Assembly (NCBI GenBank): GCA_035459965.1
Contig: DATHXC010000005.1
Span: 124,001 to 188,000, forward strand
DNA from: DATHXC01 sp035459965
GTDB lineage: Bacteria; Pseudomonadota; Gammaproteobacteria; Burkholderiales; Methylophilaceae
DNA length: 64,000 bases
Direction of reading: 5' to 3'
The first letter of the stretch is position 1. The number at the start of each line of letters is the position of its first letter. The notes under the pieces were generated by a model. It ran no database searches and was not told the origin of the DNA. It was given only the letters and a program-made list of their open reading frames with translations. The translations under genes were made by a program, and so were the position numbers. This document shows positions 31,579-41,019 of this stretch, piece after piece.

Positions 31579-33372
31579 CTATTTATCTTCGACTCTCAGA
31601 ATCGCTAGGAAGGCCTCTTGTGGGATCTCGACATTCCCCACCTGCTTCATGCGCTTCTTACCTTCTTTTTGTTTCTCCAGCAGTTTTTTCTTACGCGTAA
31701 TGTCGCCACCATAACATTTTGCCAGCACATTCTTACGCATTGCTTTCACTGTTTCACGCGCAATAATATTGGCGCCAATCGATGCCTGAATAGCCACATC
31801 GAACATCTGGCGCGGAATCAACTCGCGCATTTTGGAAGCGACTTCGCGTCCACGATAAACACTATTGGCACGGTGCACAATCAAGGATAAGGCATCTACC
31901 CGATCACCATTCACCATAATATCCAACTTTACCAAATCGGCAGCACGGAATTCCAGAAACTCATAATCCATTGAGGCATAGCCACGCGATACTGATTTGA
32001 GCTTATCAAAGAAGTCCAACACCACTTCATTGAGCGGCATTTCATAACTCAACATCACCTGGCGACCCATATATTGCATATTCTTCTGGATGCCACGCTT
32101 GCCATTACACAAGGTCATCACCGGCCCAACATAGTCTTGCGGCATAAGTAGGTTGATCGTAATCACAGGTTCGCGAATTTCTTCAATACGCGATGGCTCG
32201 GGCAAACGTGATGGGTTTTCTATCTGCACCACTTCGCCGCTTTTGAGCAACAATTCGTAGACTACCGTAGGTGCAGTAGTAATCAGGTCCATATCGTACT
32301 CACGCTCCAGGCGCTCCTGTACGATTTCCATGTGTAATAGCCCCAGGAATCCACAGCGGAAACCAAAGCCAAGAGCAGTAGAGTTTTCCGGCTCGAACAT
32401 CAGTGAAGCATCGTTCAATTGCAGCTTTTCTAGCGCATTACGCAGGCCTTCAAACTGGTTGGACTCTACAGGGTAAAGTCCGGCGAACACCTGCGGCTTG
32501 ACCTCCTTGAATCCCGGCAAAGCTTCAGCCACAGGCTTATCAAACAGCGTGACCGTGTCGCCCACCTTGGCACTGGTAAGCTCTTTAATACCCGCAATGA
32601 TGAAGCCCACTTCACCGGCAGACAGGGATGTTTTTTGCAATGACTTGGGGGTGAATACGCCCACTTGCTCACATAGATGTATTGCACCGGTTGCCATCAG
32701 GCGGATTTTATCCTTGGGCTTCAGTACACCATCGACCACACGCACCAACATCACAACACCGACATAATTATCGAACCATGAGTCGATAATCAGTGCTTTG
32801 AGTGGCTTAGCTACATCGCCCCTCGGCGGCGGCACTCGGGCGACAACCGCTTCCAGCACATCGCGCACGCCCTCACCAGTCTTGGCGGAGCAACGCACGG
32901 CATCGGTTGCTTCAACCCCAATCACATCCTCAATTTCCTGTATCACACGCTCAGGATCAGCAGATGGCAAGTCAATCTTGTTCAATACCGCAGTGACTTC
33001 CACACCAAGATCCAAGGCGGTGTAGCAGTTAGCTACACTTTGCGCCTCAACGCCCTGACTGGCATCTACCACCAGCAATGCGCCCTCACAGGCCGACAAA
33101 GAGCGGCTCACCTCATAGGAAAAGTCTACGTGGCCCGGGGTGTCAATCAGGTTCAGCTGATACAGCTGACCATCAAGCGCCTTATAGGTCAAAGCTGCAG
33201 TTTGCGCCTTGATGGTAATGCCGCGCTCGCGCTCGAGATCCATCGAATCCAATACTTGAGATTCCATTTCACGATCGGATAAACCGCCACAAAGCTGGAT
33301 AATCCGGTCAGCCAGGGTCGATTTACCGTGGTCAATGTGGGCGATAATTGAGAAATTACGAATATTTTTCAT
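31579..33372 (-). CDS. lepA: Elongation factor 4 (LepA)
   Basis: 597 residues from the ATG at 33372, which gives the usual N-terminus KNIRNFSIIAHIDHGKST. A translational GTPase: G1 as above, GITIKAQTAAL (switch I), DTPGHVDF (G3), NKIDL (G4), and the LepA-specific C-terminal domain with NVEIPQEAFLAILRVE. It acts on stalled or misassembled ribosomes. The ribosome site is weak. Confidence 0.98.
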   Translation of the reverse strand: MKNIRNFSIIAHIDHGKSTLADRIIQLCGGLSDREMESQVLDSMDLERERGITIKAQTAALTYKALDGQLYQLNLIDTPGHVDFSYEVSRSLSACEGALLVVDASQGVEAQSVANCYTALDLGVEVTAVLNKIDLPSADPERVIQEIEDVIGVEATDAVRCSAKTGEGVRDVLEAVVARVPPPRGDVAKPLKALIIDSWFDNYVGVVMLVRVVDGVLKPKDKIRLMATGAIHLCEQVGVFTPKSLQKTSLSAGEVGFIIAGIKELTSAKVGDTVTLFDKPVAEALPGFKEVKPQVFAGLYPVESNQFEGLRNALEKLQLNDASLMFEPENSTALGFGFRCGFLGLLHMEIVQERLEREYDMDLITTAPTVVYELLLKSGEVVQIENPSRLPEPSRIEEIREPVITINLLMPQDYVGPVMTLCNGKRGIQKNMQYMGRQVMLSYEMPLNEVVLDFFDKLKSVSRGYASMDYEFLEFRAADLVKLDIMVNGDRVDALSLIVHRANSVYRGREVASKMRELIPRQMFDVAIQASIGANIIARETVKAMRKNVLAKCYGGDITRKKKLLEKQKEGKKRMKQVGNVEIPQEAFLAILRVEDK

Positions 33373-33400
33373 AGTTGATATCTGTGGTGTAGCCAACAAG

Positions 33401-33420
33401 AAGGGCGCCGAAGCGCCCTT
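33401..33420 (-). terminator. Likely terminator between the MucD-type protease gene and lepA
   Basis: On the minus strand AAGGGCGC-TTCG-GCGCCCTT is an 8-bp stem with a cUUCGg tetraloop, followed by a modest T-rich stretch (CTTCTTG). It lies 140 bases after the protease stop and just before lepA. The weak T run suggests partial termination. Confidence 0.6.
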
Positions 33421-33560
33421 ATGTATTTCAAACTAGAGTAGTTCGAGCTAGTTCATTCCAAATTAGTGCAATTCAATCTAGTAAAATTACTAGCAATACC
33501 TGATTTTACAGCAATTACGCACTGTTAACATGCGGATATTTTTAAGCACTTATCCCCGCG

Positions 33561-34979
33561 CTATTTATTGCCGTTGACCTTCACTGGTACGTACAGCGTA
33601 TTGTCGCCACGCAATACCAGCAATGCGACCGTTTTGCCGCCTGCTACTGCGGCAAGCTGCTTGTTAAACTGGTCTACATTCAGGGCTTCGGTATTATTCA
33701 TACCCAAGACAACATCACCGCGACGTATACCCGCCTGAGCAGCTGGACCTTGAGCATCCACCACTAACAAGCCATTCTTGCCATTGAGTTTTTTCTTTTG
33801 CTGCGGAGTCAAATCCTTGAGCATCAGGCCAATGCGGTTAGCTTCAGGTTTAGGCGCCCCTTTGTTGGCCGCAGCCTCGTCTTTATCTGCAGGCATTTCA
33901 CCGATGGTGATATTCAACATGCGATTAGCACCTTTACGCAGAATTTCCACCGCCATTTCCTTACCCGGCCTGGTTGCTGCTACGGCACGCGGCAAATCAG
34001 AAGATGTCATGATAGGTTTACCATCAAATTTCAAGATCACATCCCCGGCTTCCAGGCCACCTTTATCTGCCGGACCGCCCTTTTCTACACCAGCGACCAG
34101 TGCGCCGTTGGTATTCTTCATACCAAAAGATTCAGCCAGCTCCTTGGTCAGCTCCTGAATGCCGATGCCGAGCCATCCCCGCGTGATTTTTCCTGATGAC
34201 TTGAGCTGATTGGCAATATCCAGTGCCACATCAATCGGGATAGCAAATGACAAGCCCATATAACCGCCACTGCGACTGTAAATTTGCGAGTTGATACCAA
34301 CCACTTCACCCTTCAGGTTAAACAATGGTCCACCTGAATTGCCAGGATTGATCGCCACATCAGTCTGGATGAATGGCACAAAATTTTCCTGAGGCAAAGC
34401 GCGACCCTTGGCGCTGACAATACCGGCAGTCATCGTGTTCTCAAGCCCAAAAGGCGAACCTATGGCTGCTACCCACTCCCCTACTTTTAGTTGGCTGGGG
34501 TCACCTGTTGTGACTTTAGGCAGGCCGCTAGCTTCGATCTTGATCAATGCCACATCAGTACGGCGATCAAAACCGATCATTTTTGCCTTGAATTCACGCT
34601 TGTCATAAAGCTTCACAATCACTTCATCAGCGTCTTTAACGACGTGCGCATTAGTCAGAATGTAGCCATCTGCGCTAATGATGAATCCTGAGCCCAAAGA
34701 CTGGGATTTGAACTCCTGCTGAGGCGCCTGGCCGCCTGGGGCACCGGGCATATTAGGAATACCAAAACGGCGAAATAGCTCCCCTAACGCCTCATCATCC
34801 TGCATGCCAGGGAAAGGCGACCCATTCGGATTACCCTGTACCACTTGCGTCACACTGATATTCACCACAGATGCACCCTGCTTTTCTGCAAGCTCTGTAA
34901 AGTCAGGAAGATCCTTTGAGAAGGCAGTTCCAGCAAATGACACCAGCAATGCTGAGACAGCGACAAGCTTTTTAATCAT
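33561..34979 (-). CDS. mucD: Do/DegQ-family periplasmic serine protease (MucD)
   Basis: 472 residues with a signal peptide (KKLVAVSALLVSFAGTAFS). The trypsin-like triad is seen: His in ILTNAHVVKDAD, Asp in RRTDVALIKI, Ser in NPGNSGGPLFN. Two PDZ domains follow (RGWLGIGIQELTKELA and IGLMLKDLTPQQKKKLNG). It degrades misfolded envelope proteins. Its place after rseB, in the sigma-E operon order, is that of mucD in related bacteria. GAGGTG precedes the ATG. Confidence 0.95.
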   Translation of the reverse strand: MIKKLVAVSALLVSFAGTAFSKDLPDFTELAEKQGASVVNISVTQVVQGNPNGSPFPGMQDDEALGELFRRFGIPNMPGAPGGQAPQQEFKSQSLGSGFIISADGYILTNAHVVKDADEVIVKLYDKREFKAKMIGFDRRTDVALIKIEASGLPKVTTGDPSQLKVGEWVAAIGSPFGLENTMTAGIVSAKGRALPQENFVPFIQTDVAINPGNSGGPLFNLKGEVVGINSQIYSRSGGYMGLSFAIPIDVALDIANQLKSSGKITRGWLGIGIQELTKELAESFGMKNTNGALVAGVEKGGPADKGGLEAGDVILKFDGKPIMTSSDLPRAVAATRPGKEMAVEILRKGANRMLNITIGEMPADKDEAAANKGAPKPEANRIGLMLKDLTPQQKKKLNGKNGLLVVDAQGPAAQAGIRRGDVVLGMNNTEALNVDQFNKQLAAVAGGKTVALLVLRGDNTLYVPVKVNGNK

Positions 34980-35204
34980 TTATTCACCTCATTCACACTT
35001 CAATATAATCGTGTTTATCCTCGGCATATAAACCACCGATAGATCACACGCATCCTAAACACACACTATGATCTATTTTTCCTACTATCTACTTCCATCC
35101 CAACCTTAACTGAGCATGACCCCAGAGTATGAATAGTGCGCACGAATAGCAGACCTGCAGCCTCGTTATTGGTGGCAATGGCACATGGATACATCATGGG
35201 GGAA

Positions 35205-36161
35205 TTATTTCTTGAAAGTAACGGCTGTAGCAAATTGCGAAACTGTAGCTTCTGGTACTTCACCGACCACCACGATTTGATGTCCATCGGTAACTGCGGC
35301 ATAAAAATTGGTAGCGCCCATCGCGGTATGTCCGGTCTTGGGGCGGGCGCCTTTGGTCAAAGGTTCTATAAATAATGAAACAGAAGCCAGCCCATCAGAA
35401 TAGATGATATGCGTCACTGGCACTGTCTTTCCCGGGACTGTACGTTGTACCTGATCAACCTTGCGATAACCAGCAGGAATCTGGGCCACAGTCCAGGTTT
35501 CGGCTTCAGCTGGCGCACCAGCTAATGCAGCCTCTTCCATGACATAGGCTTTACGCGGATCAACCTTGGGCTGAAACCAATCCATATTCTGATTATTCAA
35601 CAAAGTAAGCTGGCTGAAAGCCATTTGTTCCATGGGCTCATTACGCTCATTGGTAGTGGTTGCCTTGAGCAACATGCCATATTCGCGATCAGCCCAAAGT
35701 TTGTAGCCATAGCGGTAACGATCCCTAGGATCAAGAAACACAATCTGCCCCTCTCGACCGCCTATTCGCTCGAAGCCGCCCAAACGCACTTGATAGCTAC
35801 TTTTAATAGAATCCATGTTGGCTGGTAACAATGCAGGAAACATATTTTGTCCGCGCCGTTTTTCAATTACTACCTTTTCATTTTGAGAATTGAAAATGAC
35901 AACATCATTACCCTGGCTCAATACCTCACGTGGCATTCCATCCAGCACCACCATGCGCGCATATTCGCCCTGGCCGTAATTCATGTGGGTGATCTGTACT
36001 GATTTAGCGACTGCGCCGGACTGATAGATAAAAACGCCCTGATAACTTAGTTCCCGTGCAGCCTGTGAGGCTTTTTGCAAAACTAGCCAGGGCTCGTCTG
36101 AAGCAGCATATGCATGAGTAAATGGGGTTGCTAACAGACACGCTAGCAAAAAAAATCGCAT
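35205..36161 (-). CDS. rseB: Sigma-E regulator RseB/MucB
   Basis: 318 residues with signal peptide RFFLLACLLATPFTHAYA. The large lipid-binding domain (ASQAARELSYQGVFIYQSG, YRYGYKLWADREYGMLLKAT) and the small C-terminal domain (VTHIIYSDGLASVSLFIEPL) match RseB. It protects RseA from proteolysis until lipid or LPS signals displace it. Its ATG overlaps the rseA stop by one base. Confidence 0.95.
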   Translation of the reverse strand: MRFFLLACLLATPFTHAYAASDEPWLVLQKASQAARELSYQGVFIYQSGAVAKSVQITHMNYGQGEYARMVVLDGMPREVLSQGNDVVIFNSQNEKVVIEKRRGQNMFPALLPANMDSIKSSYQVRLGGFERIGGREGQIVFLDPRDRYRYGYKLWADREYGMLLKATTTNERNEPMEQMAFSQLTLLNNQNMDWFQPKVDPRKAYVMEEAALAGAPAEAETWTVAQIPAGYRKVDQVQRTVPGKTVPVTHIIYSDGLASVSLFIEPLTKGARPKTGHTAMGATNFYAAVTDGHQIVVVGEVPEATVSQFATAVTFKK

Positions 36162-36631
36162 TACTTACTGCTCTCCGTATAGGCTGCAGGCTGGATATAG
36201 TACGCCGAAGGGCTGGGGGCATAGGATTGATGTGCGACTAAATATTCTGAAGGTACGTTGTTTTGTGCGATTTCAACAGTAGCAGGTGCAGCACCCGTTT
36301 GTACTTGCTGATGCAACACCATCCAGCCAACGAACATCACGGCCGCAAATGAAGCTGCGATCGACCACATTGGTGATGTTCTGATAAATGATTTTTTGAT
36401 ACTTTTCTGAGCTTGAGGTACTAATACAGTAGGTTCATTTTCGAGCATCTGCATAAGACGGTCATTAAACCCCGGCTTGAACATCGGGCTTCCTCGCATC
36501 GCATCACCTATCAAATGATAGGTTGCCCAACACTGGCCCAGCTCACTGCCCGATTTTATTACCTTAAACAGATGCTCTGAGCCTTCGATAGACAACTCAT
36601 TGTCTACCAGTGCGGATATTTGATCTTTCAT
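36161..36631 (-). CDS. rseA: Anti-sigma-E factor RseA/MucA
   Basis: 156 residues. The cytoplasmic sigma-binding part starts MKDQISALVDNELS and contains QCWATYHLIGDAMRG. One membrane helix (MWSIAASFAAVMFVGWMVL) is near residues 89-107. The periplasmic tail is rich in Pro, Tyr and Ala. It holds RpoE inactive at the membrane and is cut on envelope stress. Confidence 0.94.
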   Translation of the reverse strand: MKDQISALVDNELSIEGSEHLFKVIKSGSELGQCWATYHLIGDAMRGSPMFKPGFNDRLMQMLENEPTVLVPQAQKSIKKSFIRTSPMWSIAASFAAVMFVGWMVLHQQVQTGAAPATVEIAQNNVPSEYLVAHQSYAPSPSAYYIQPAAYTESSK

Positions 36632-36692
36632 TTCTATCTCCTAATACTCTGCTGCGCTAGATACTTTGATGCGCTAGGTTACCAATGGTTAC

Positions 36693-37466
36693 TTACCAAC
36701 GCTTATCTTCCGGGGTATCCAATAAAGGCCGCAGCTTTTGCGCAATGGTCTCACGCGCACGAAATATGCGCGAACGTACCGTACCTATTGGACAGTTCAT
36801 GAATGTCGCGATTTCTTCGTAGCTAAGCCCTTCAATTTCACGCAGGGTAATCGCTGTGCGCAACTCTTCTGGCAATGATGCGACCGTATCATTGACCGTT
36901 TGCGCAATTTCTTTCGTCATCAATTCGGTTTCAGGCGTCTCCATGGTACGGAGCTCATTGCCATCCTCGAAATTTTCGGCATCTTCAATTTCTATATCAT
37001 TACTGACCTGTGGCCTGCGCCCCATAGCGACCAGATAATTTTTAGCGGTATTGATACCAATACGATACAGCCATGTGTAAAACGCACTATCGCCACGGAA
37101 GTTTGGAAGCGCCCGGTAAGCCTTGATAAAAGACTCTTGAACTACATCTTCAACTTCTGCCTGATCACGAATCAACCGCGACAATAGACGACCTAATTTA
37201 CGCTGATATTTTTCTACCAGCATGCCAAAGGCCTGCTTATCGCCGCGTTGTGCGCGCTCTACTAATTCCTGGTCTATCTCGCGGTTGCCCGCAACAGCGC
37301 TACCACCGCCAGAGTTCCCGCCGCCAGAGTTCCCACTTATAGCGTTGCCACTCATAGAGGCTTTGCTCCCTGTCTGCACATTATTTAGTATCGGAGTATA
37401 CCCCTGCATCGTTGTATCCACGAAGGTCAGGCGCGAAAACTCACCGATTTTTTTAGCATTAATCAT
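36693..37466 (-). CDS. rpoE: Sigma-E (RpoE/AlgU) with long N-terminal extension
   Basis: 257 residues from the ATG at 37466, with AAGGGG 7 bases upstream. A second possible start at the ATG 37355 has GGGAG 10 bases upstream. The sigma core begins near residue 61 (NREIDQELVERAQRGDKQAF, as in ordinary 190-200-residue RpoE), with region 2 (AEVEDVVQESFIKAYRALPNF) and region 4 (LPEELRTAITLREIEGLSYEEIA). The extra N-terminal 60 residues include a Ser/Gly/Asn repeat (SGNSGGGNSGGGSA), encoded by a near-perfect 15-bp tandem repeat at 37306-37335. The role of the extension is unknown. Confidence 0.93.
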   Translation of the reverse strand: MINAKKIGEFSRLTFVDTTMQGYTPILNNVQTGSKASMSGNAISGNSGGGNSGGGSAVAGNREIDQELVERAQRGDKQAFGMLVEKYQRKLGRLLSRLIRDQAEVEDVVQESFIKAYRALPNFRGDSAFYTWLYRIGINTAKNYLVAMGRRPQVSNDIEIEDAENFEDGNELRTMETPETELMTKEIAQTVNDTVASLPEELRTAITLREIEGLSYEEIATFMNCPIGTVRSRIFRARETIAQKLRPLLDTPEDKRW

Positions 37467-37504
37467 TACGCATCCCCTTGCATTAACTTGACTAGCTTAG
37501 TGTT

Positions 37505-37533
37505 GCAGACAGCGCTAAACTGACTAAAGTTCA
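37505..37533 (-). promoter_or_regulatory. Sigma-E-type promoter of rpoE
   Basis: On the minus strand TGAACTT (37527-37533) and GTCTGC (37505-37510) are 16 bases apart, close to the sigma-E consensus GGAACTT-N16-GTCTAA. The predicted start lies about 30 bases before the long-form rpoE ATG. This indicates autoregulation of the operon by RpoE. Confidence 0.75.
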
Positions 37534-37548
37534 CCCGAATGGATCGTT

Positions 37549-39216
37549 ATGCAGCAATTTGATGTACTTATTATCGGCAGTGGACTCGCAGGCCTCACAG
37601 TCGCACTCAAAGTAGCCGCCGACAAGAAAGTGTGCCTAGTTAGTAAACGTAATATCAACGATAGTTCCAGCAACTGGGCACAGGGTGGAATCGCCGCTGT
37701 ACTCACCGATGACGACTCTATAGAGGCCCACATACAGGACACATTAGTCGCGGGCGCTGGCTTGTGCGATGGCGAAGTAACCAGATTGGTTGCCACGCAT
37801 GCGCGTGAAACCGTAGAGTGGCTGATAGAGCAAGGCGTGCCATTTACACGTGAGGAAGATGACAGCGGCTATCACCTGACACGTGAAGGTGGCCATAGTC
37901 ATCGACGCATCATCCATGCCGCAGATGCTACTGGGCATGCCGTGCAAAAAACATTGGCCGATAAAGTGCGCGAGCACAGCAATATCACCCTGCTCGAAAA
38001 TCACATTGCGGTCGACCTGATTACTTCACGCAAGGCTGGCATCAGCCATGAGCAATTACCAACCAGCGGAGAATGCCTGGGCGCCTACGTGCTGGATAAC
38101 ACCAGCGGCAAGGTGCTCACCCTAGGTGCGCAGCAAACCGTGCTCGCTACAGGTGGCGCTGGCAAGGTATATCTTTACACTACAAACCCCGATGTAAGCA
38201 CAGGCGATGGCGTAGCCATGGCATGGCGAGCAGGTTGCCGTGTTGCCAATATGGAGTTCGTACAATTCCACCCGACCTGCTTATATCACCCACTTGCCAA
38301 GTCCTTTCTGATCAGCGAAGCCGTACGTGGTGAAGGTGGAATACTAAAATTGCCTGACGGAACCAGGTTCATGCCGGAGCATGACAGCCGTGCAGAACTG
38401 GCGCCACGTGACGTCGTGGCGCGCGCCATCGACTTTGAAATGAAAAAGCGTGGCCTCGACTGTGTTTACCTGGATATTTCGCATAAACCAGCCGACTTCA
38501 TCTTGTCGCATTTCCCCACCATTTACCGGCGTTGTATGGAGCTGGGCATAGACATTACGCGTGAACCTATCCCGGTCGTCCCCGCTGCCCATTACACCTG
38601 TGGCGGCGTGATGACCGACCACATTGGCCGCAGTGACCTGCCAGGCTTATATGCCATTGGCGAAACCGCCTGTACGGGCTTGCATGGTGCGAACCGACTT
38701 GCCAGCAACTCCTTGCTGGAGTGCATGGTGTTCGGCCAGGCCGCCGCGCAGGACATTCTTGCGCAAGCAACCAAGCCTGAAATTAAACTGCCGTATTGGG
38801 ATGAAAGCCGGGTGACTGATGCTGATGAGGAAGTCATCATTACCCATAACTGGAACGAGCTGCGTCGTTTTATGTGGAATTATGTTGGCATCGTGCGCAC
38901 CAACAAACGCCTTACCCGCGCCATGCATCGTATCCAGCTGCTCAGGAACGAAGTACATGAGTTCTATAGCAATTTCCGTATCAGCAACAATCTGATCGAA
39001 CTAAGAAATCTATTGCAAGTGGCAGAGCTCATCGTCAAAAGCGCCATGGAACGCCACGAAAGTCGCGGTCTGCATTACAGCAAGGATTACCCAGATATGC
39101 TTGATGATGCAGTACCAACGGTACTGGAACCTTCTAATTACTATAGCCTGCTGGATAGGGATCACGGGCAAAATGGCATTGAAACAAGTGAGCATAGCCT
39201 CGAAAAAATAAGTTAA
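37549..39216 (+). CDS. nadB: L-aspartate oxidase
   Basis: 555 residues. The FAD-dependent first enzyme of de novo NAD synthesis, making iminoaspartate. Seen: VLIIGSGLAGLTVAL (FAD site), NWAQGGIAAVL, EFVQFHPTCLYHP, SEAVRGEGGIL, HYTCGGVMTDHIGRS and GANRLASNSLLE. It is divergent from rpoE, a neighbour pair also known in other Proteobacteria. Confidence 0.97.
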   Translation: MQQFDVLIIGSGLAGLTVALKVAADKKVCLVSKRNINDSSSNWAQGGIAAVLTDDDSIEAHIQDTLVAGAGLCDGEVTRLVATHARETVEWLIEQGVPFTREEDDSGYHLTREGGHSHRRIIHAADATGHAVQKTLADKVREHSNITLLENHIAVDLITSRKAGISHEQLPTSGECLGAYVLDNTSGKVLTLGAQQTVLATGGAGKVYLYTTNPDVSTGDGVAMAWRAGCRVANMEFVQFHPTCLYHPLAKSFLISEAVRGEGGILKLPDGTRFMPEHDSRAELAPRDVVARAIDFEMKKRGLDCVYLDISHKPADFILSHFPTIYRRCMELGIDITREPIPVVPAAHYTCGGVMTDHIGRSDLPGLYAIGETACTGLHGANRLASNSLLECMVFGQAAAQDILAQATKPEIKLPYWDESRVTDADEEVIITHNWNELRRFMWNYVGIVRTNKRLTRAMHRIQLLRNEVHEFYSNFRISNNLIELRNLLQVAELIVKSAMERHESRGLHYSKDYPDMLDDAVPTVLEPSNYYSLLDRDHGQNGIETSEHSLEKIS

Positions 39217-39227
39217 AAGTCTTGAAG

Positions 39228-39974
39228 CTAACTCCACGGGACCGCATCAATAATATCTATAATTTTTGCACTTTTTGCATCCAGTATCACCGCCATTTCC
39301 GCATGCAAAGTGCGGATGGGCAGAAATACAAAATCCTGCTCTGGGCGCGATTGACTCTTGAGAAATGCATCAACTGCCGCGGGATTGGTTTTTGCTATTT
39401 TTCGCAACTCCAGCAAAGGCCTGGCTTTACGTAAGATGCTCGCCCGCTGATCTTCATATTTCACATAGAGTTCTGGCAGTTGTTGCCAATCCACACCTGC
39501 TGCCCCCAAAAATATGATGTCCTGTTTTTCTTTTTCATCTTTTGGCTCTGCTGCACCCACTAACACCGGCCCAGAAAGAGAAAAGTGCTTCCACTCCTCG
39601 CGAGAGGCTTTAGCTAAGTATTTAGGCTCAATATCAGCAGGAATGGCTACCTGAAACTGATCATTGGTAAACACCGTAAAAACCGGGCGGGCCTGAAACA
39701 TGATATGGGCGCCATAGCTCAGCGCTGCAATTTGCAGCAAGCCAATCACCGTCAAATCAAACTTCAGTGTTTTCTTGCCCGATTTGAATACAATCAATGT
39801 AAGTAGCGGTCCCAAGCAGACATCCACACCGGCCATGATAAAAATCAAACCACCACCGCCCATGAGCTTGAAATATGCACCCGGATACCACACGCCAAGC
39901 ATCAATCCCAACACAGTGATAACGATAAAAACACTTATCAACAAATGTATACCAGCCGCACGAAACCTACTCAT
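39228..39974 (-). CDS. TfpX/TfpZ-family type IV pilin accessory protein
   Basis: 248 residues from the ATG at 39974, with AAGAGG upstream. Three or more N-terminal membrane helices (IHLLISVFIVITVLGLMLGV, GLIFIMAGVDVCLGPLLTLIVF, TVIGLLQIAALSYGAHI) precede a soluble domain of about 150 residues. The segment YFKLMGGGGLIFIMAGVDVC is characteristic. Such proteins assist assembly or modification of one specific pilin. The pilin gene at 41020-41499 lies one gene away on the same strand. Confidence 0.88.
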   Translation of the reverse strand: MSRFRAAGIHLLISVFIVITVLGLMLGVWYPGAYFKLMGGGGLIFIMAGVDVCLGPLLTLIVFKSGKKTLKFDLTVIGLLQIAALSYGAHIMFQARPVFTVFTNDQFQVAIPADIEPKYLAKASREEWKHFSLSGPVLVGAAEPKDEKEKQDIIFLGAAGVDWQQLPELYVKYEDQRASILRKARPLLELRKIAKTNPAAVDAFLKSQSRPEQDFVFLPIRTLHAEMAVILDAKSAKIIDIIDAVPWS

Positions 39975-40123
39975 AGCCACCTCTTGTAATGAAAAAACAT
40001 AACGACTCATCATATTTTAATCCCTAACGCCAAACAGTCCAGTATCAAACTACCATTCCGCACTTTTCAATCTCGGCACCATCTTCACCATGATAAAATA
40101 ATGTTTTAAATACGCGCACCATC

Positions 40124-40999
40124 ATGCCTACAGACAAACTGCATCGCTTCATTTTCGACAATACCCCTATCCGTGGCAATCTCGTTCGTCTTGACCAAAC
40201 CTTTAATACAGCATTGCAACATCAGGACTGCCCGCCGGTTTTACGCAAGGCCCTGGGAGAGTTAATGGCAGCCAGCGCCTTGCTTGCCGCCACGCTCAAG
40301 CTGCAGGATGGCGCTATTGTGCTGCAAATCCAGGGCAAGGGTGCACTTAAACTGCTGGTGGTGGAATGTACGGCAAGCCTGGGCATGAGAGCAACGGCCA
40401 AATGGTCAGGTGACGTGAGCCAAGAGTCACTGCCTGACTTGATCGGCGATGGTCACTTTGTCATTACGCTGGACCCCAAAAATGGCGAGCAGGCTTATCA
40501 AGGCATCGTGCCATTGGAAGGCGAAAATATCGCTGAAGTATTACAAAATTACATGCAACGCTCGGAACAGATAGAAACCAGGATATGGCTGGCTTGTGAC
40601 GAGCAGGTATCCGCTGGCATGCTACTACAGAAATTGCCTGACCTGCCCGAGCAGGATGCAGATGCATGGCCCAGGACCTGTTACCTGGCAGATACCGTAA
40701 AGCCGAACGAACTGCTCACCCTGCCTGCCACTACCTTGCTGCAAAGATTATTCAGTGAAGAAGATGTACGCCTGTTTGACCCGCAGGCTGTGCAATTTCA
40801 CTGCAGTTGCTCGCGCAGCAGTGTAGGTAACATGTTGCGTATGCTCGGTAACGAAGAAGTGGGCAGCATTATCGAAGAACTCGGCAATATTGAGGTGCAT
40901 TGCGACTTTTGCAATAAGGCTTACAGCTTTGACCAGGTAGATGCCGAGCAGTTATTCACTTCAGAGATCATCATTCCCGCTAGCAAAGCCAAACATTGA
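40124..40999 (+). CDS. hslO: Hsp33 redox-activated chaperone
   Basis: 291 residues. The C-terminal zinc site is complete: CSC in QFHCSCSRSS and CxxC in VHCDFCNKAY. Oxidation releases the zinc and activates chaperone function. The N-terminal domain shows VRLDQTFNTALQHQ and LLAATLKLQDGAIVLQIQGKG. It is transcribed opposite to its neighbours. Confidence 0.97.
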   Translation: MPTDKLHRFIFDNTPIRGNLVRLDQTFNTALQHQDCPPVLRKALGELMAASALLAATLKLQDGAIVLQIQGKGALKLLVVECTASLGMRATAKWSGDVSQESLPDLIGDGHFVITLDPKNGEQAYQGIVPLEGENIAEVLQNYMQRSEQIETRIWLACDEQVSAGMLLQKLPDLPEQDADAWPRTCYLADTVKPNELLTLPATTLLQRLFSEEDVRLFDPQAVQFHCSCSRSSVGNMLRMLGNEEVGSIIEELGNIEVHCDFCNKAYSFDQVDAEQLFTSEIIIPASKAKH

Positions 41000-41019
41000 G
41001 CAATCGGCATTGCCAGTGA

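Noticed and set aside
33401..33420. Riboswitch or regulatory RNA before lepA
   Set aside because: Only one simple hairpin with a UUCG-type loop is present, better explained as the terminator of the upstream protease gene.
35066..35302. 78-codon minus-strand frame after rseB
   Set aside because: I looked for rseC here, but the frame overlaps the rseB 3' end and has no RseC features.
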